From Acidobacteriota bacterium (GTDB lineage Bacteria > Acidobacteriota > Terriglobia > Terriglobales > SCQP01), in the NCBI GenBank assembly GCA_021789895.1, contig JAJYIU010000003.1, positions 98,271 through 162,270 of the forward strand: 64,000 nucleotides of DNA. The letters run 5' to 3'. Positions within the stretch are counted from its first letter, which is position 1. Each line of letters starts with the position of its first letter. Under the pieces are notes generated by a model. The model was not told the DNA's origin. It saw only the letters and a program-made list of their open reading frames with translations, and did no database searches. This document shows, piece after piece, positions 27,676-37,158 of the stretch. Made by a program: the position numbers and the translations under genes.

Positions 27676-28949
27676 CCCGCCCTCTGCATCGCGGCAGGAG
27701 AACATTTCTGCAGACCCTGGCTGCGGGCGTGCCCGCGGCAGCCGGCAGCCTGCCGGCGGCGAGCGTCTTGAGAGCCGAGACTCCGCCCGTGCCTGCGCGC
27801 CACGGCGCCGGCCGCGGCGGAACGATTCCGCTGGAGCGCGTCATCGCCGGCAGCGATTGCCTGCCTTTCCGCCGCCTGACGCTCGATCTGGGCGTAGCCG
27901 AAGCTGTCGCGGTGGCCGATATGAACGGCGATGGCAGGCTGGATATCGTCTCCGGCGAGCATTGGTACGAGCAACTGGTTCCGGGTCCCGAGGGACTGCG
28001 GTTTCGAAAACACAAGTTCCGCAGCCTGCCTTATTTCAATTTTTATCTCAGCGACCTGACCGATCATGTGCTCGACGTCAACGGCGATGGCCTTTCCGAT
28101 GTGGTGAGCAGCTCCTGGTGGTATCCGCAGCTTTCCTGGTGGGAGAACCCGGGCCGGGCCGGCCGGCCTTGGCGAATGCATATCATCGAGTCCCGCGCTT
28201 CGGTCGAGTTCGCCTTCCTGGTCGATATTTTGAATACCGGGCAGCGACGGCAACTGCTGCCGCAATTCGGCAACCGCAACGTGCCGCTCGCGTGGTATGA
28301 GCCGGCGGGCAAGGGCGAAAAGCCGGGCTGGATTCGCCATGTCATCAGCCCGCGCAGTTATGGGCACGGCATCGGGGCAGGCGACGTCAATGGCGATGGG
28401 CGGACGGATATCCTGACCCCGTTGGGCTGGCTGGAAGCGCCCCCTGATCCGCGCCGCGGCCCATGGCCGTTTCACGCCGAATTTGATTTGGGCGAAGTGG
28501 GCTTTATCTACGTGCACGACGTGAATGGCGACGGGCTGCCCGACCTGGTATGCTCAGCGGCGCACGGGTATGGCTTGTTCTGGTGGGAGCAGCGAAAAAA
28601 CGCCGCCGGACGCCGGATCTGGGTCAAGCATCTGATCGACGACGCCTGGTCGCAGGCGCACGCCCTGACCCTGGTTGATCTCAACTCGGACGGCCGGCTG
28701 GAACTGGTCACCGGCAAGCGCTACTACGCGCACCAGAGTGATCCCGGGGCCAACGAACCTTTGGGCGTGTATTGGTACGAGCAATTGGACGCCGCCGGCA
28801 CCCGCTGGCGGCGGCATCTTATCGATTACAGCTCGCGCGCCGGCGGGGGCATGCAGATTCCTGTGGTGGACCTGAATGGCGATGGGCGGCTGGATGTCAT
28901 CGTGGCCGGCAAATCGGGCTTGTTCGTGTTTGAAAACCTCAGCGCCTGA
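27672..28949 (+). CDS. Tat-exported FG-GAP/VCBS-repeat protein
   Basis: The 425-residue protein starts inside the stop of the epimerase gene (ATGA). A twin-arginine signal (GRRTFLQTLAAGVPAAAG) is followed by about seven FG-GAP units with calcium-binding Asp loops: DMNGDGRLDIVSG, DVNGDGLSDVVSS, DVNGDGRTDILTP, DVNGDGLPDLVCS, DLNSDGRLELVTG and DLNGDGRLDVIVAG. These repeats form a seven-bladed propeller like an integrin head. Family members are often of unknown role and some bind carbohydrate. Its coupling to a sugar-oxidation operon suggests a periplasmic binding or accessory role. It ends six bases from the convergent GH27 gene. Confidence 0.88.
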   Translation: MTRPLHRGRRTFLQTLAAGVPAAAGSLPAASVLRAETPPVPARHGAGRGGTIPLERVIAGSDCLPFRRLTLDLGVAEAVAVADMNGDGRLDIVSGEHWYEQLVPGPEGLRFRKHKFRSLPYFNFYLSDLTDHVLDVNGDGLSDVVSSSWWYPQLSWWENPGRAGRPWRMHIIESRASVEFAFLVDILNTGQRRQLLPQFGNRNVPLAWYEPAGKGEKPGWIRHVISPRSYGHGIGAGDVNGDGRTDILTPLGWLEAPPDPRRGPWPFHAEFDLGEVGFIYVHDVNGDGLPDLVCSAAHGYGLFWWEQRKNAAGRRIWVKHLIDDAWSQAHALTLVDLNSDGRLELVTGKRYYAHQSDPGANEPLGVYWYEQLDAAGTRWRRHLIDYSSRAGGGMQIPVVDLNGDGRLDVIVAGKSGLFVFENLSA

Positions 28950-28955
28950 GCCGCT

Positions 28956-30242
28956 TCAATCGGCGGGTTTTATCCGAAACAGGCGCGCGCCATGCGGCGG
29001 CACGCGCGACCGCAGCCCGCGCCGGATCGTTTTCCAGCTTGTACTTTGCCAGCAGTCGCGCACCTGGCAGGGGTCGGGCAGCCGCAAGGCGCGCAGCCGC
29101 AACGCCATGGTCATCGGATGCTCGTCGCGGTTGAACAACCCGACCGCCGCGCCGCCATCGGCCAGCGGCTTAAGCCAAATCTGCAAGGGTCCTTCCTGCC
29201 AGACCCGCCGTCCCTGCCTGCCGGCGCGGTCCTGATCGATGGCGATCAGTTCCGGATTGGACAACAGCGCCAGCGTGTGGGCGTCCATGCGGGTCAGATC
29301 GTTGCCGGCGAATAAGGGAGCCGCCAACAGGCACCAGAGCGTCATTTGGGTGCGATACTCTTCCGGCCGCATGCCGCCGTTGCCGATTTCCAGGCAATCG
29401 GGATCGTTCCAGCCCCCGGGCCCGGCAAAACGCTCCAGCCCGTTTTGCTCAAAGCCGATGTAAGCCATGCGGTAATACTTATCGGAAATATCGCCGGTCG
29501 TGCGCCACATCTGCGCCCCCACCGCCCGGCCCCATTTCCACACTTCCTGCCTGCCGTACTGGCAAAGGCTGTAAAGCATCGGCCGCCCGCTGCGCCGCAG
29601 GGCGTCGGCCATTTTCCGGTAGGCGAACTGCATCTGATCGGGCCGGTAAACGCGGCTGGCGCTGCACCAGTCGTATTTGATGAAATCAATGCCCCAGCCG
29701 GCGAAAGTGCGCGCATCCTGTTCTTCGTGTCCGTAGCTGCCTTCCCGCCCGCTGCAGGTTACCGGCCCGGGTGTGTCGTGCAGGCCCACCTTCAAGCCGA
29801 GCCCATGGATGTAATCGCAGAGCCGCTTCATATCCGGAAATTTCAGCGCATTGGAATGAAAAACGCCGCGCGCATCGTGATACCCCTCCCAGCCGCCATC
29901 AATGACGACGTACTCGTAGCCCCGCCGGTGCAAGCCATGCCGGACGAGGGCGTGCGCCTGAGCGCGAATCAACGGGTCACTGATGTCCAGATGAAAGCGA
30001 TTCCAACTGTTCCAGCCCATCGGCGGCGTTGCCGCAAGCTCCGAGCCCTGCACGGCGCCGAGTTGTCGTGCGGCATTCGGCCCAGTCCAGCGCCGACTGG
30101 ACGCGCGCGCGTCCTCCGCCAGCAAACTACTGCCGCTGGACAATGCGCCGGCGGAAACAGCCAGGCTTCCCTTGAAAAATTCCCGGCGCGTCAGCCATCG
30201 GCAATCGGAGTGCGGCCGAATTCGATTGATCATGCCTGCCAA
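28956..30242 (-). CDS. Glycoside hydrolase family 27 alpha-galactosidase, Tat-exported
   Basis: A 428-residue retaining alpha-galactosidase. The twin-arginine signal is LTRREFFKGSLAVSAG. The TIM barrel opens with TPPMGWNSWNRFH, the family hallmark. The nucleophile is Asp191 in FIKYDWC, and the acid/base Asp251 lies in WRTTGDI. GGWNDPDCLEIGNGG and APLFAGNDL complete the core, followed by the small C-terminal beta domain. It should remove terminal alpha-galactose, for example from galactomannan or galactosylated glycans, in the periplasm. It is transcribed alone, convergent with the FG-GAP gene and divergent from GH2 copy 2 (142-bp gap). An alternative start three codons in is possible. Confidence 0.95.
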   Translation of the reverse strand: MAGMINRIRPHSDCRWLTRREFFKGSLAVSAGALSSGSSLLAEDARASSRRWTGPNAARQLGAVQGSELAATPPMGWNSWNRFHLDISDPLIRAQAHALVRHGLHRRGYEYVVIDGGWEGYHDARGVFHSNALKFPDMKRLCDYIHGLGLKVGLHDTPGPVTCSGREGSYGHEEQDARTFAGWGIDFIKYDWCSASRVYRPDQMQFAYRKMADALRRSGRPMLYSLCQYGRQEVWKWGRAVGAQMWRTTGDISDKYYRMAYIGFEQNGLERFAGPGGWNDPDCLEIGNGGMRPEEYRTQMTLWCLLAAPLFAGNDLTRMDAHTLALLSNPELIAIDQDRAGRQGRRVWQEGPLQIWLKPLADGGAAVGLFNRDEHPMTMALRLRALRLPDPCQVRDCWQSTSWKTIRRGLRSRVPPHGARLFRIKPAD

Positions 30243-30384
30243 TATCGCTGAACGCGATCGAAAAAACTATTGAAAATTCATCGTCCCGCGCCGGAAAAAC
30301 GCATTCCCCGGCGGTGACGAATATTGCTACTGCGTTTGCGGAAAAAAGAGACTGGCTTTTTCCCGCTCATCGCATAAGAGTGGA

Positions 30385-32949
30385 ATGTTCATAACACCCA
30401 TGTCCTCAAAACTTACTCGATTCGCTTTTTTGCCGCTGTTCGCCGTTGCGGCGTTCCTGTTGACGCCGCCGCGCGCCCACGCGCGGGCATTGCCGAAGCC
30501 CGGCCCGCGCCGCGTGATTTCATTGGATCGCGGCTGGCGGCTGATGCCGCTGCCGGATTTCCGCGGCTGGGCGGCCGAACCGGTGATGACGCCGGAACAA
30601 CTGCGCTCGTTGCACGAGCCTGGGTATCGCGGCCGTTGGCAGAGCGTCAACCTGCCCGATGACTATATCGTCCGCGGCAGGTTCCAGCCGAATGCAAATG
30701 CCGCGCTCACGATGGGTGGGCATTGCGGCTTTCGGGAATGCGGCCCCAATATCGCCTCGGCGCGGAATTCACGTCGGCGGCGCACAACGTTTGGCGGACA
30801 CGGCTACCTGCCGCTTTATCCGGCTTGGTACGCGCGCAAAATTTTCATCCCCATCGCCGATCGCGGAAAGAACATTTGGCTACATTTCGGAGGCATTTAC
30901 CGCGATGCGGCGGTGTTCCTCAACGGTAAGTTTTTAATCCAGCACCCCAGCGGCTATACCGCATTTCGGCTCAACATTACTGCGGACGTCCGCTATGGGC
31001 AAAACAATCGCCTGGCGGTCTTCGTCGATCCGCGCTGGCTGGAGGGCTGGTTTTACGAGGGCGGCGGCATCTACCGGCACGTCCGGCTCATCGTGACCGA
31101 CAAACTGCACGTCGCTCCCTGGGGCGCATTTGTCATCGCCAAGCTGGGACCTATCCAGCGCCGGCGGTCCGGCGATGATGCCTCCGCCGTGCTGCGCATT
31201 CAAACCACGGTGCGCAACGATCATCGCCGCCCGCTCCGCTTCACGCTGCTTTCACGGGTTCTCTCCCCCACCGGCCAGGTCGTCGCCCGGACCAGCCGCC
31301 ATGAAACTCTTGCCGCCGGGGTGGAGAGCACTTTTTCACAACGCATGACGCTCGCCCACGCCCGGCTGTGGTCGCTGGCGGCGCGCAATCTTTACCGCCT
31401 GGAAACCGTGCTGCGTCGCGGGCGCCGCACGGCCGACCACAAATTCACCGCCTTCGGCATTCGCTCCATCGTTTTCGACCCGAACCGCGGTTTTTTGCTC
31501 AACGGCCGGCGGGTCGAAATCCGCGGTGCGGCCAACCATCAGGATTTTCCCGGTGTGGGCATCGGCGTGCCGGACAATCTCTGGTCCTGGCGGATCGCCA
31601 AGCTGAAGGCGATGGGCGCCAATGCCTACCGCACCGCGCACAATCCGCTCGACCAGGCCTTCTACCGTGCCTGCGACCGGCTGGGCATGCTGGTCATGGA
31701 TGAAAACCGCCACTTCGGCGACACCTATGCTCCCAAATCCGCAGGCCGCACGCCTTACGCCAGCCTGGCCGATCTCAAGGCGATGGTGCTGCAGCACCGC
31801 AATCACCCCTCGATCATCATGTGGTCAATGTTCAACGAAGAAGGCCTGCAAAAAAGCGCCTACGGCGCCCGGCTGATGGCCGCGATGAAGGCAGCGGTGC
31901 GGCAACTCGATCCCACGCGTCCGATCACCAGCGCCATGAACGGCGGCTATACGAAAAAGGGCGCGCTTTCCGTCGAGGACCTGCTTGGCATGAACTATCA
32001 CACCAACCAGATCGCGCAACTGCACCGGGAATTTCCGGGAAAAACCATCTTCGGCAGCGAGTCGGTGAACGCGAAAAGCTCGCGCGGCACCCTGCATTCC
32101 CGCCCGGCCACCGGGCGCTGCTCGCAATATGGCTGCAAGCTGCAGAAAAACGGCGGACCGGAGCCCTGGGAATCCTGGGTGCCGGCGTTCACTCATCCCT
32201 TTGTGGCGGGCGAGTTTTTCTGGACCGGCTTCGATTACCGCGGCGAGCCCAACCCCTATAGCTGGCCGGCAGTCACCAGCCAGACCGGCGCGATGGATCT
32301 ATGCGGGTTTCCCAAGGCAAATTACCACTACTGGAATGTGATGTGGAGCCGGCAACCGCGGGTGTATATCTTCCCCCGTTGGAATTTTCCCGCTGCGATG
32401 CGAGGCCAAGCCATACGAGTCCGCGCTTATGCGAATACCGCCCGGGTGGGGCTCTGGCTCAACGGCAAAAGCCTCGGCCAGCAGGCGATGCCTCAAACCG
32501 GATACCTGGATTGGCAGGTGCCTTATGCCCCGGGCGTGCTGCTGGCTCGCGCCTATAATCGGCAGGGACGCCAGACCGCAACCGACCGGCTGCATACCCC
32601 CGGGCCGGCGGTGGCATTGCGCCTGAGGAACCAATTCCCGCGCCTCCGGGCCAATGGCGAAGACATCACCCCGCTCGCAGTGCGTGTCGTGGACGCCCAC
32701 GGCCGGCTGGCCTCCAACGCCACCAACCTGGTTCGCTTTTCGGTTGCCGGCCCGGCGGCGATTGCCGGCGTCTGCAATGGCGACCCGGCCAGTCATGAAG
32801 CTAATTTCGCCCGCCAGCGCCGCGCTTTTCACGGTTTGGCCATGGTCCTGGTGCGCGCCGCGACCACCCCCGGGCGCATCGTGGTGCGGGCGCGCGCCGC
32901 CGGATTGAGGCCGGCGCAAATCGTCATCACCAGCCGGAAAGCACATTGA
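30385..32949 (+). CDS. Glycoside hydrolase family 2 (beta-galactosidase-like), copy 2
   Basis: The 854-residue protein has a Sec-type signal (FAFLPLFAVAAFLLTPPRAHA), then the GH2 sugar-binding domain (WYARKIFIPIADRGKNIWLHFGGIYRDAAVFLNG-like jelly roll). The sandwich and the barrel come next. The acid Glu485 is in SMFNEEG and the nucleophile Glu559 in IFGSESVN. A C-terminal Ig-like domain (VRVVDAHGRLASNATNLVRFSV) and a further beta domain finish it, as in long beta-galactosidases. It shares little recognisable sequence with GH2 copy 1. It likely removes a beta-linked residue from a glycan; the exact sugar is unknown. It stands alone, with a 380-bp non-coding gap downstream. Confidence 0.93.
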   Translation: MFITPMSSKLTRFAFLPLFAVAAFLLTPPRAHARALPKPGPRRVISLDRGWRLMPLPDFRGWAAEPVMTPEQLRSLHEPGYRGRWQSVNLPDDYIVRGRFQPNANAALTMGGHCGFRECGPNIASARNSRRRRTTFGGHGYLPLYPAWYARKIFIPIADRGKNIWLHFGGIYRDAAVFLNGKFLIQHPSGYTAFRLNITADVRYGQNNRLAVFVDPRWLEGWFYEGGGIYRHVRLIVTDKLHVAPWGAFVIAKLGPIQRRRSGDDASAVLRIQTTVRNDHRRPLRFTLLSRVLSPTGQVVARTSRHETLAAGVESTFSQRMTLAHARLWSLAARNLYRLETVLRRGRRTADHKFTAFGIRSIVFDPNRGFLLNGRRVEIRGAANHQDFPGVGIGVPDNLWSWRIAKLKAMGANAYRTAHNPLDQAFYRACDRLGMLVMDENRHFGDTYAPKSAGRTPYASLADLKAMVLQHRNHPSIIMWSMFNEEGLQKSAYGARLMAAMKAAVRQLDPTRPITSAMNGGYTKKGALSVEDLLGMNYHTNQIAQLHREFPGKTIFGSESVNAKSSRGTLHSRPATGRCSQYGCKLQKNGGPEPWESWVPAFTHPFVAGEFFWTGFDYRGEPNPYSWPAVTSQTGAMDLCGFPKANYHYWNVMWSRQPRVYIFPRWNFPAAMRGQAIRVRAYANTARVGLWLNGKSLGQQAMPQTGYLDWQVPYAPGVLLARAYNRQGRQTATDRLHTPGPAVALRLRNQFPRLRANGEDITPLAVRVVDAHGRLASNATNLVRFSVAGPAAIAGVCNGDPASHEANFARQRRAFHGLAMVLVRAATTPGRIVVRARAAGLRPAQIVITSRKAH

Positions 32950-33167
32950 GCCATGAAGAAAATTAGCACTAAATATGAGTAGTAATAAGACTAGTAATGG
33001 CCCCGTTAGACCCTATCATTTTTTCTAGCGCGTCCGGCCGCCTGGCTGAGGATGGGTTTACACACACCCTACCATGCTCAGCCAGGCCAGGGCGCCTGCT
33101 GCCGCAAAACCCATTTGGCGGCGCTGGGCAGGCTTTCAGAGCCATGATGAAAATCGGCACTAGTTTG
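32948..33167 (+). repeat. Imperfect direct repeat pair flanking a hairpin
   Basis: Copy A (32948-32971) and copy B (33139-33162) both read GAGCCATGAnGAAAATnnGCACTA, with three mismatches over 24 bases, and similarity continues a little beyond. They bracket about 165 bp that holds the hairpin at 33041. Copy A overlaps the GH2 stop codon. They lie in the gap before TonB receptor 2 and might be a degenerate operator pair or remains of an inserted element. Confidence 0.5.
33041..33086. repeat. Long hairpin, 10-bp perfect stem
   Basis: CCTGGCTGAG at 33041-33050 pairs perfectly with CTCAGCCAGG at 33077-33086. Inside, GGGT (33054-33057) faces ACCC (33066-33069). No T-run follows on either side, so an ordinary intrinsic terminator is not supported. 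Confidence 0.5.
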
Positions 33168-33170
33168 AAT

Positions 33171-33189
33171 AAAAACAATACTTGTTTTT
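33171..33189. repeat. AT-rich palindrome before TonB receptor 2
   Basis: AAAAACAA and TTGTTTTT form a perfect 8-bp inverted repeat around TAC. It stands about 140 bp before the receptor start at 33330 and directly follows direct-repeat copy B. It could be an operator or a weak terminator for the upstream gene. The remaining gap to 33329 shows no other feature. Confidence 0.4.
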
Positions 33190-33329
33190 AAAAGCCTGCC
33201 GGTTAGTATTCATTCCAAATGCGTTCAGGTTTCATTAAGCCGCTCCCAAATTGGTGGGAATGGGAGGGCTGTTGGATCGCCGTGTCGGATGGCCGCCCAG
33301 AGGTCGAAATTCGCTAACGGAGGATAACC

Positions 33330-36300
33330 GTGAGCTTTTACCCTGTTCAGTGGAAACGGTCGCTGTGGATGGCTTTCTTCCTGGTACTGGCTGCGCCGGG
33401 ATGTTTGTTGGGGCAGGAATTTCGTGCCACCCTCGGCGGCCAGGTGAGCGACCCCAGCGGCGCCGCGGTGGCTCATGCCCAGGTGACTGCGATCAACCAG
33501 GCGATGCAGGTCAACTATAAAACGCGCACCAGCAGCTTCGGACGCTATTACCTGCCCTATCTCTTGCCCGGCACTTACACGGTGCAGGTGCAGGCGCCCG
33601 GGTTCAAAACCGCCTTGCAGAAGAATGTGGTGCTGTTCGCCTCGCGCACCACCGGGTTGAATTTCAAGCTGCAAATCGGCTCGGTGCGGTCCACCGTACA
33701 GGTGACCTCGACCGAGCCGCTGCTGAATACCATCTCGGGCTCAAGCGGCACGGTGCTGTCGCAGCGCTTGATCCGCAATCTGCCCACCGACGGACGACAG
33801 ATATACATGGACCTGAGCACCACCCCGGGCAATATGTTTTTACAGCAGACCTTCGGCGCCAGCGGGTATTCCGGCACTCGCGGCTGGGACGTTTCGAACA
33901 ACTACTCGCTCGGAGGGGCGGTCCAGGGCTACCAGAATTTTTCGTTGAACGGCTCGAATATCACCATGATGACCGGCTTCGGCTCGCAAGGCACTTGGAT
34001 GACAGCGCCTAATGTTGACGCGCTGCAGGAAGTCAACGTCATGGAAAACACCTATAACGCCCGCTATGGCCATACCGGCGGCGGCTCGGTGAACATGGTG
34101 GTGAAATCGGGCACCGATCGTTACCACGGCGACATTTACGATTATATGGAGAACGGCTCGGCGCTCGACGCCAATAACTTTGAAAATAACTATTCGGGCA
34201 TTCACAATCCGAACTATATCCAGCACCAGTACGGCGGCACCTTCGGCGGGCCGATCAAGCGCGGCAAAATGTTCTTTTTCGGCAGCTTCGAAGGCTATTA
34301 CGAAAACATTCCCTTCACCACCCTGACCACCGTGCCGCCGGGCTACCTGCGGCCGCAGATGTCGGGCGGGCAGGTGACCGGCGGCGTGGATTTCACTCCC
34401 AGCGGCTATCTGGTCTATGATCCGGCGACCACGGTCTGCACCAGCAAAGGCGGCTCGCTGGGCAATTGCAAAAATAATGCCTATAGCCGCACCGAGTTCC
34501 CCAACGACACCATTCCCGCCAATCGCATCGATCCGACCAGCGCGATGCTGCTGAATCTGTTCCCGCTGCCCAACACGAATCTTAATAGTCTGACCAACAA
34601 CTACATCACCACCTCGCCTGACAAGTACCGTTACTACCAGCCGATGGCGCGTTTCGACTACGTGCAGAGCCCCAACACCCGCTGGTACGCCTTGTTCGAA
34701 TACCAGCGCGGCACCGAGTTTCGCGACACCAGCGGCTTCACCGGGCCGGCCATGCGCGGCGATATCAACACCTGGCGCCGCAACATCGTCTTTACGCCCG
34801 ACATGACCCACGTTTTCTCGCCCACCATGGTAGGCGATTTCAAGCTGACCTTCGCCCGCTTCCGCGACAAGTTTCCGGATGGGCCGCTAAACACGCCCAC
34901 CCCGAACTCCATCGGGCTGAACATGCCTTATGTGGGCACGATGTATAAATCGCTGCTGCCGCAGATCGATTTCAACGGCTATCCCTCGATCATCGGCAAC
35001 TCGTTTTCCAGCCATGTGGACCAGAACCTCATCCTGGACGGCGATTTCACCAAGAACCTGGGCAACCAGACGCTGGAATGGGGCGGCGAGTGGGGCTGGT
35101 ACTACTTTTCCAATCCCGGCGATGTGGGCCGGCCGAACGGCCATTTTCACTTCGGCACGACTTATTCGCAAAAAAATCCCAAGCATCGCGGCAGCAGCAC
35201 CCAGGATGGCAATGCCATCGCCGACTTGCTGCTCGGCTATCCCGACGGCGGCGGCGTCGATTGGAACTCGACCCTGGCCGAATCCTTCCCCATCACCTCG
35301 ATGTATGGCCAGGACAACCTGCATCTTTTCCATCGCCTGACCCTGCAGTTAGGTCTGCGCTATGACATCGAAGGCGGGGTAACCGACCGTTACAACCGCC
35401 TCAACCGCGGCATGTGCCTGGGCTGCGTCAACCCGATCGCCAAGAACAGCACTTTCCAGTCCAACCTCGTCAACCCCACCAATGTGGCGGCCTGGCAGGC
35501 GGCGGGCATTGATGTCTCCAAACTGGCGGTGCCGCTGGGCGGCATCATATTTCCCGGCGTGAACGGGCAGCCGCGCAACGCCTACAACATTGATTGGGGC
35601 AATCTGGCGCCGCGCGTTGGCTTCGCTTACGAAATCAACAACAAAACCGTGATCCGCGGCGGCTGGGGCTGGATGTTCGCTTACGGCATCGAGGCCGGCA
35701 CGCGCGACGGCTTCAGCATTGGGACTCCCTATACCGATTCGCTGAACGGCGGGGTCACGCCCACGGACTATTTCCAAAGCGGCACGCCCTTCCCGTATGG
35801 GGCGAATCAGCCGCTCGGCGCCACGCCGGGCTTGCTAACCGCCATCGGCAACACCGCCAACCTGGACTTCCCCCAACGCAAAATTCCGCGCTCGACTATT
35901 GTTTCGCTCGGCATCCAGCGCGCGCTACCGGGCAATATGCTGCTTTCACTGAAATATTCCGGCAACCATTCTCGCGCGCTGCGCACCCAGGGCGTGCATA
36001 CCTGGGTCAACGGCACCCTGCCCTACGATTTGAACATGCCCGGCTCTGCCTGCGATGGCGAGGGCTATAACCAGTTGCAGCAATACGATTACGATCCCTG
36101 CGTGGCAGGCAATTTAAACGCTCAGGTGCCGAATCCCTACTATGGCGTAGTCCCGATCAACACCACGATGGGCTCGTCGAAGACTGTTTCCGCGGCGCAC
36201 CTGATGGTGCCATACAGCGAGTTCAACCTGGTCGGCGATTACACCAATCCCTACGGGCGCAGCCAATACGACTCGCTGCAGACGAAGCTGGAAAAGCGCT

Positions 36301-37043
36301 TCTCGCAAGGTCTATCGATGCGCGTGGCCTATACCTTTTCAAAAAACATGTGCGAATGCACCTTCCTCAACGGCTGGCCCTGGCAAGACCCCAATCCGGT
36401 AGAGGAACCTTTGAGCTACGACCGCACCCATGTCTTCTCCTGGGCAGGCGTCTGGTCGCTGCCCATTGGACATGGAAAGTGGCTGTGGGGCAATCCGGGC
36501 GCCTTCGGCAAGGCTATCGACGGCTGGGAATTGAGCTGGGTCTTCTCCGACTCTTCCGGCACTCCCCAAGGCTTGCCCAATTACTGGTATAGCAGCAAGC
36601 ACAGTTTCGTGCCCGACAGCTCGTTCACCGCAGCCGATCCTTGGGGTGGTAATCAATATGCAGAATGGCTTTACAACTGCGCCGGGGTACCCGGCAACTG
36701 CTGGCAGAGCGTTCCCAGTTGGGGACAGCGCGACTTGCCGGATCGCATCGCCTATCTGCGCAATCCTTATACGCCGAATCTGGATGCCTCGATCAGCAAG
36801 AGCTTCCAGGTCAGCGAAGGTTCGCGGCTGAAGTTCATTGCCGAAGCGACGAACCTGACCAACTCGGTGCTGTTCGGCGGCCCCAATACGAACCCGCGGG
36901 ACTGCAAAGTGTACACCAAAGGCGGCCCCTGCTACGCTCCCTATCTGAACTCCAACGGCCAGTGGGCGGGCTTCGGCACGATCCGGATGTACCAGCAGAA
37001 CTTCCCGCGCCGGGTGCAGATCGCGCTGAAATATATTTTCTGA
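33330..37043 (+). CDS. TonB-dependent receptor with carboxypeptidase-regulatory-like domain, receptor 2
   Basis: This 1237-residue outer-membrane receptor starts with a signal peptide (FFLVLAAPGCLLGQ). An N-terminal sandwich (LGGQVSDPSGAAVAHAQVTAI ... LLPGTYTVQVQAPGFKT) comes next, then a plug with LIRNLPTDGRQIYMDL and VNVMENTYNARYGHTGGGSVNMVVKSGT. The barrel is long, with many aromatic strands, and ends in RRVQIALKYIF. It is 142 residues longer than receptor 1, and the two differ strongly in their barrels, suggesting different ligands. It starts with GTG. A clear terminator follows the stop. GH76 and GH92 genes downstream make a mannan oligosaccharide a plausible ligand, by inference only. 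Confidence 0.92.
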   Translation: MSFYPVQWKRSLWMAFFLVLAAPGCLLGQEFRATLGGQVSDPSGAAVAHAQVTAINQAMQVNYKTRTSSFGRYYLPYLLPGTYTVQVQAPGFKTALQKNVVLFASRTTGLNFKLQIGSVRSTVQVTSTEPLLNTISGSSGTVLSQRLIRNLPTDGRQIYMDLSTTPGNMFLQQTFGASGYSGTRGWDVSNNYSLGGAVQGYQNFSLNGSNITMMTGFGSQGTWMTAPNVDALQEVNVMENTYNARYGHTGGGSVNMVVKSGTDRYHGDIYDYMENGSALDANNFENNYSGIHNPNYIQHQYGGTFGGPIKRGKMFFFGSFEGYYENIPFTTLTTVPPGYLRPQMSGGQVTGGVDFTPSGYLVYDPATTVCTSKGGSLGNCKNNAYSRTEFPNDTIPANRIDPTSAMLLNLFPLPNTNLNSLTNNYITTSPDKYRYYQPMARFDYVQSPNTRWYALFEYQRGTEFRDTSGFTGPAMRGDINTWRRNIVFTPDMTHVFSPTMVGDFKLTFARFRDKFPDGPLNTPTPNSIGLNMPYVGTMYKSLLPQIDFNGYPSIIGNSFSSHVDQNLILDGDFTKNLGNQTLEWGGEWGWYYFSNPGDVGRPNGHFHFGTTYSQKNPKHRGSSTQDGNAIADLLLGYPDGGGVDWNSTLAESFPITSMYGQDNLHLFHRLTLQLGLRYDIEGGVTDRYNRLNRGMCLGCVNPIAKNSTFQSNLVNPTNVAAWQAAGIDVSKLAVPLGGIIFPGVNGQPRNAYNIDWGNLAPRVGFAYEINNKTVIRGGWGWMFAYGIEAGTRDGFSIGTPYTDSLNGGVTPTDYFQSGTPFPYGANQPLGATPGLLTAIGNTANLDFPQRKIPRSTIVSLGIQRALPGNMLLSLKYSGNHSRALRTQGVHTWVNGTLPYDLNMPGSACDGEGYNQLQQYDYDPCVAGNLNAQVPNPYYGVVPINTTMGSSKTVSAAHLMVPYSEFNLVGDYTNPYGRSQYDSLQTKLEKRFSQGLSMRVAYTFSKNMCECTFLNGWPWQDPNPVEEPLSYDRTHVFSWAGVWSLPIGHGKWLWGNPGAFGKAIDGWELSWVFSDSSGTPQGLPNYWYSSKHSFVPDSSFTAADPWGGNQYAEWLYNCAGVPGNCWQSVPSWGQRDLPDRIAYLRNPYTPNLDASISKSFQVSEGSRLKFIAEATNLTNSVLFGGPNTNPRDCKVYTKGGPCYAPYLNSNGQWAGFGTIRMYQQNFPRRVQIALKYIF

Positions 37044-37061
37044 ATCACAGCCTTTCGCCAT

Positions 37062-37090
37062 AAGGGGGACCGATCCCGGCCCCCCTTTTC
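37062..37090 (+). terminator. Rho-independent terminator after TonB receptor 2
   Basis: AAGGGGG (37062-37068) pairs with CCCCCTT (37081-37087), and TTTTCTTC follows the stem. It lies 18 bp after the receptor stop codon and should separate this transcript from the GH76 gene. Confidence 0.75.
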
Positions 37091-37158
37091 TTCATGCAAA
37101 GGTAGCTGTTACGACGCTATCCCGTTTCAGAATAGGCTATATCCTGGCGCTGATCGCG

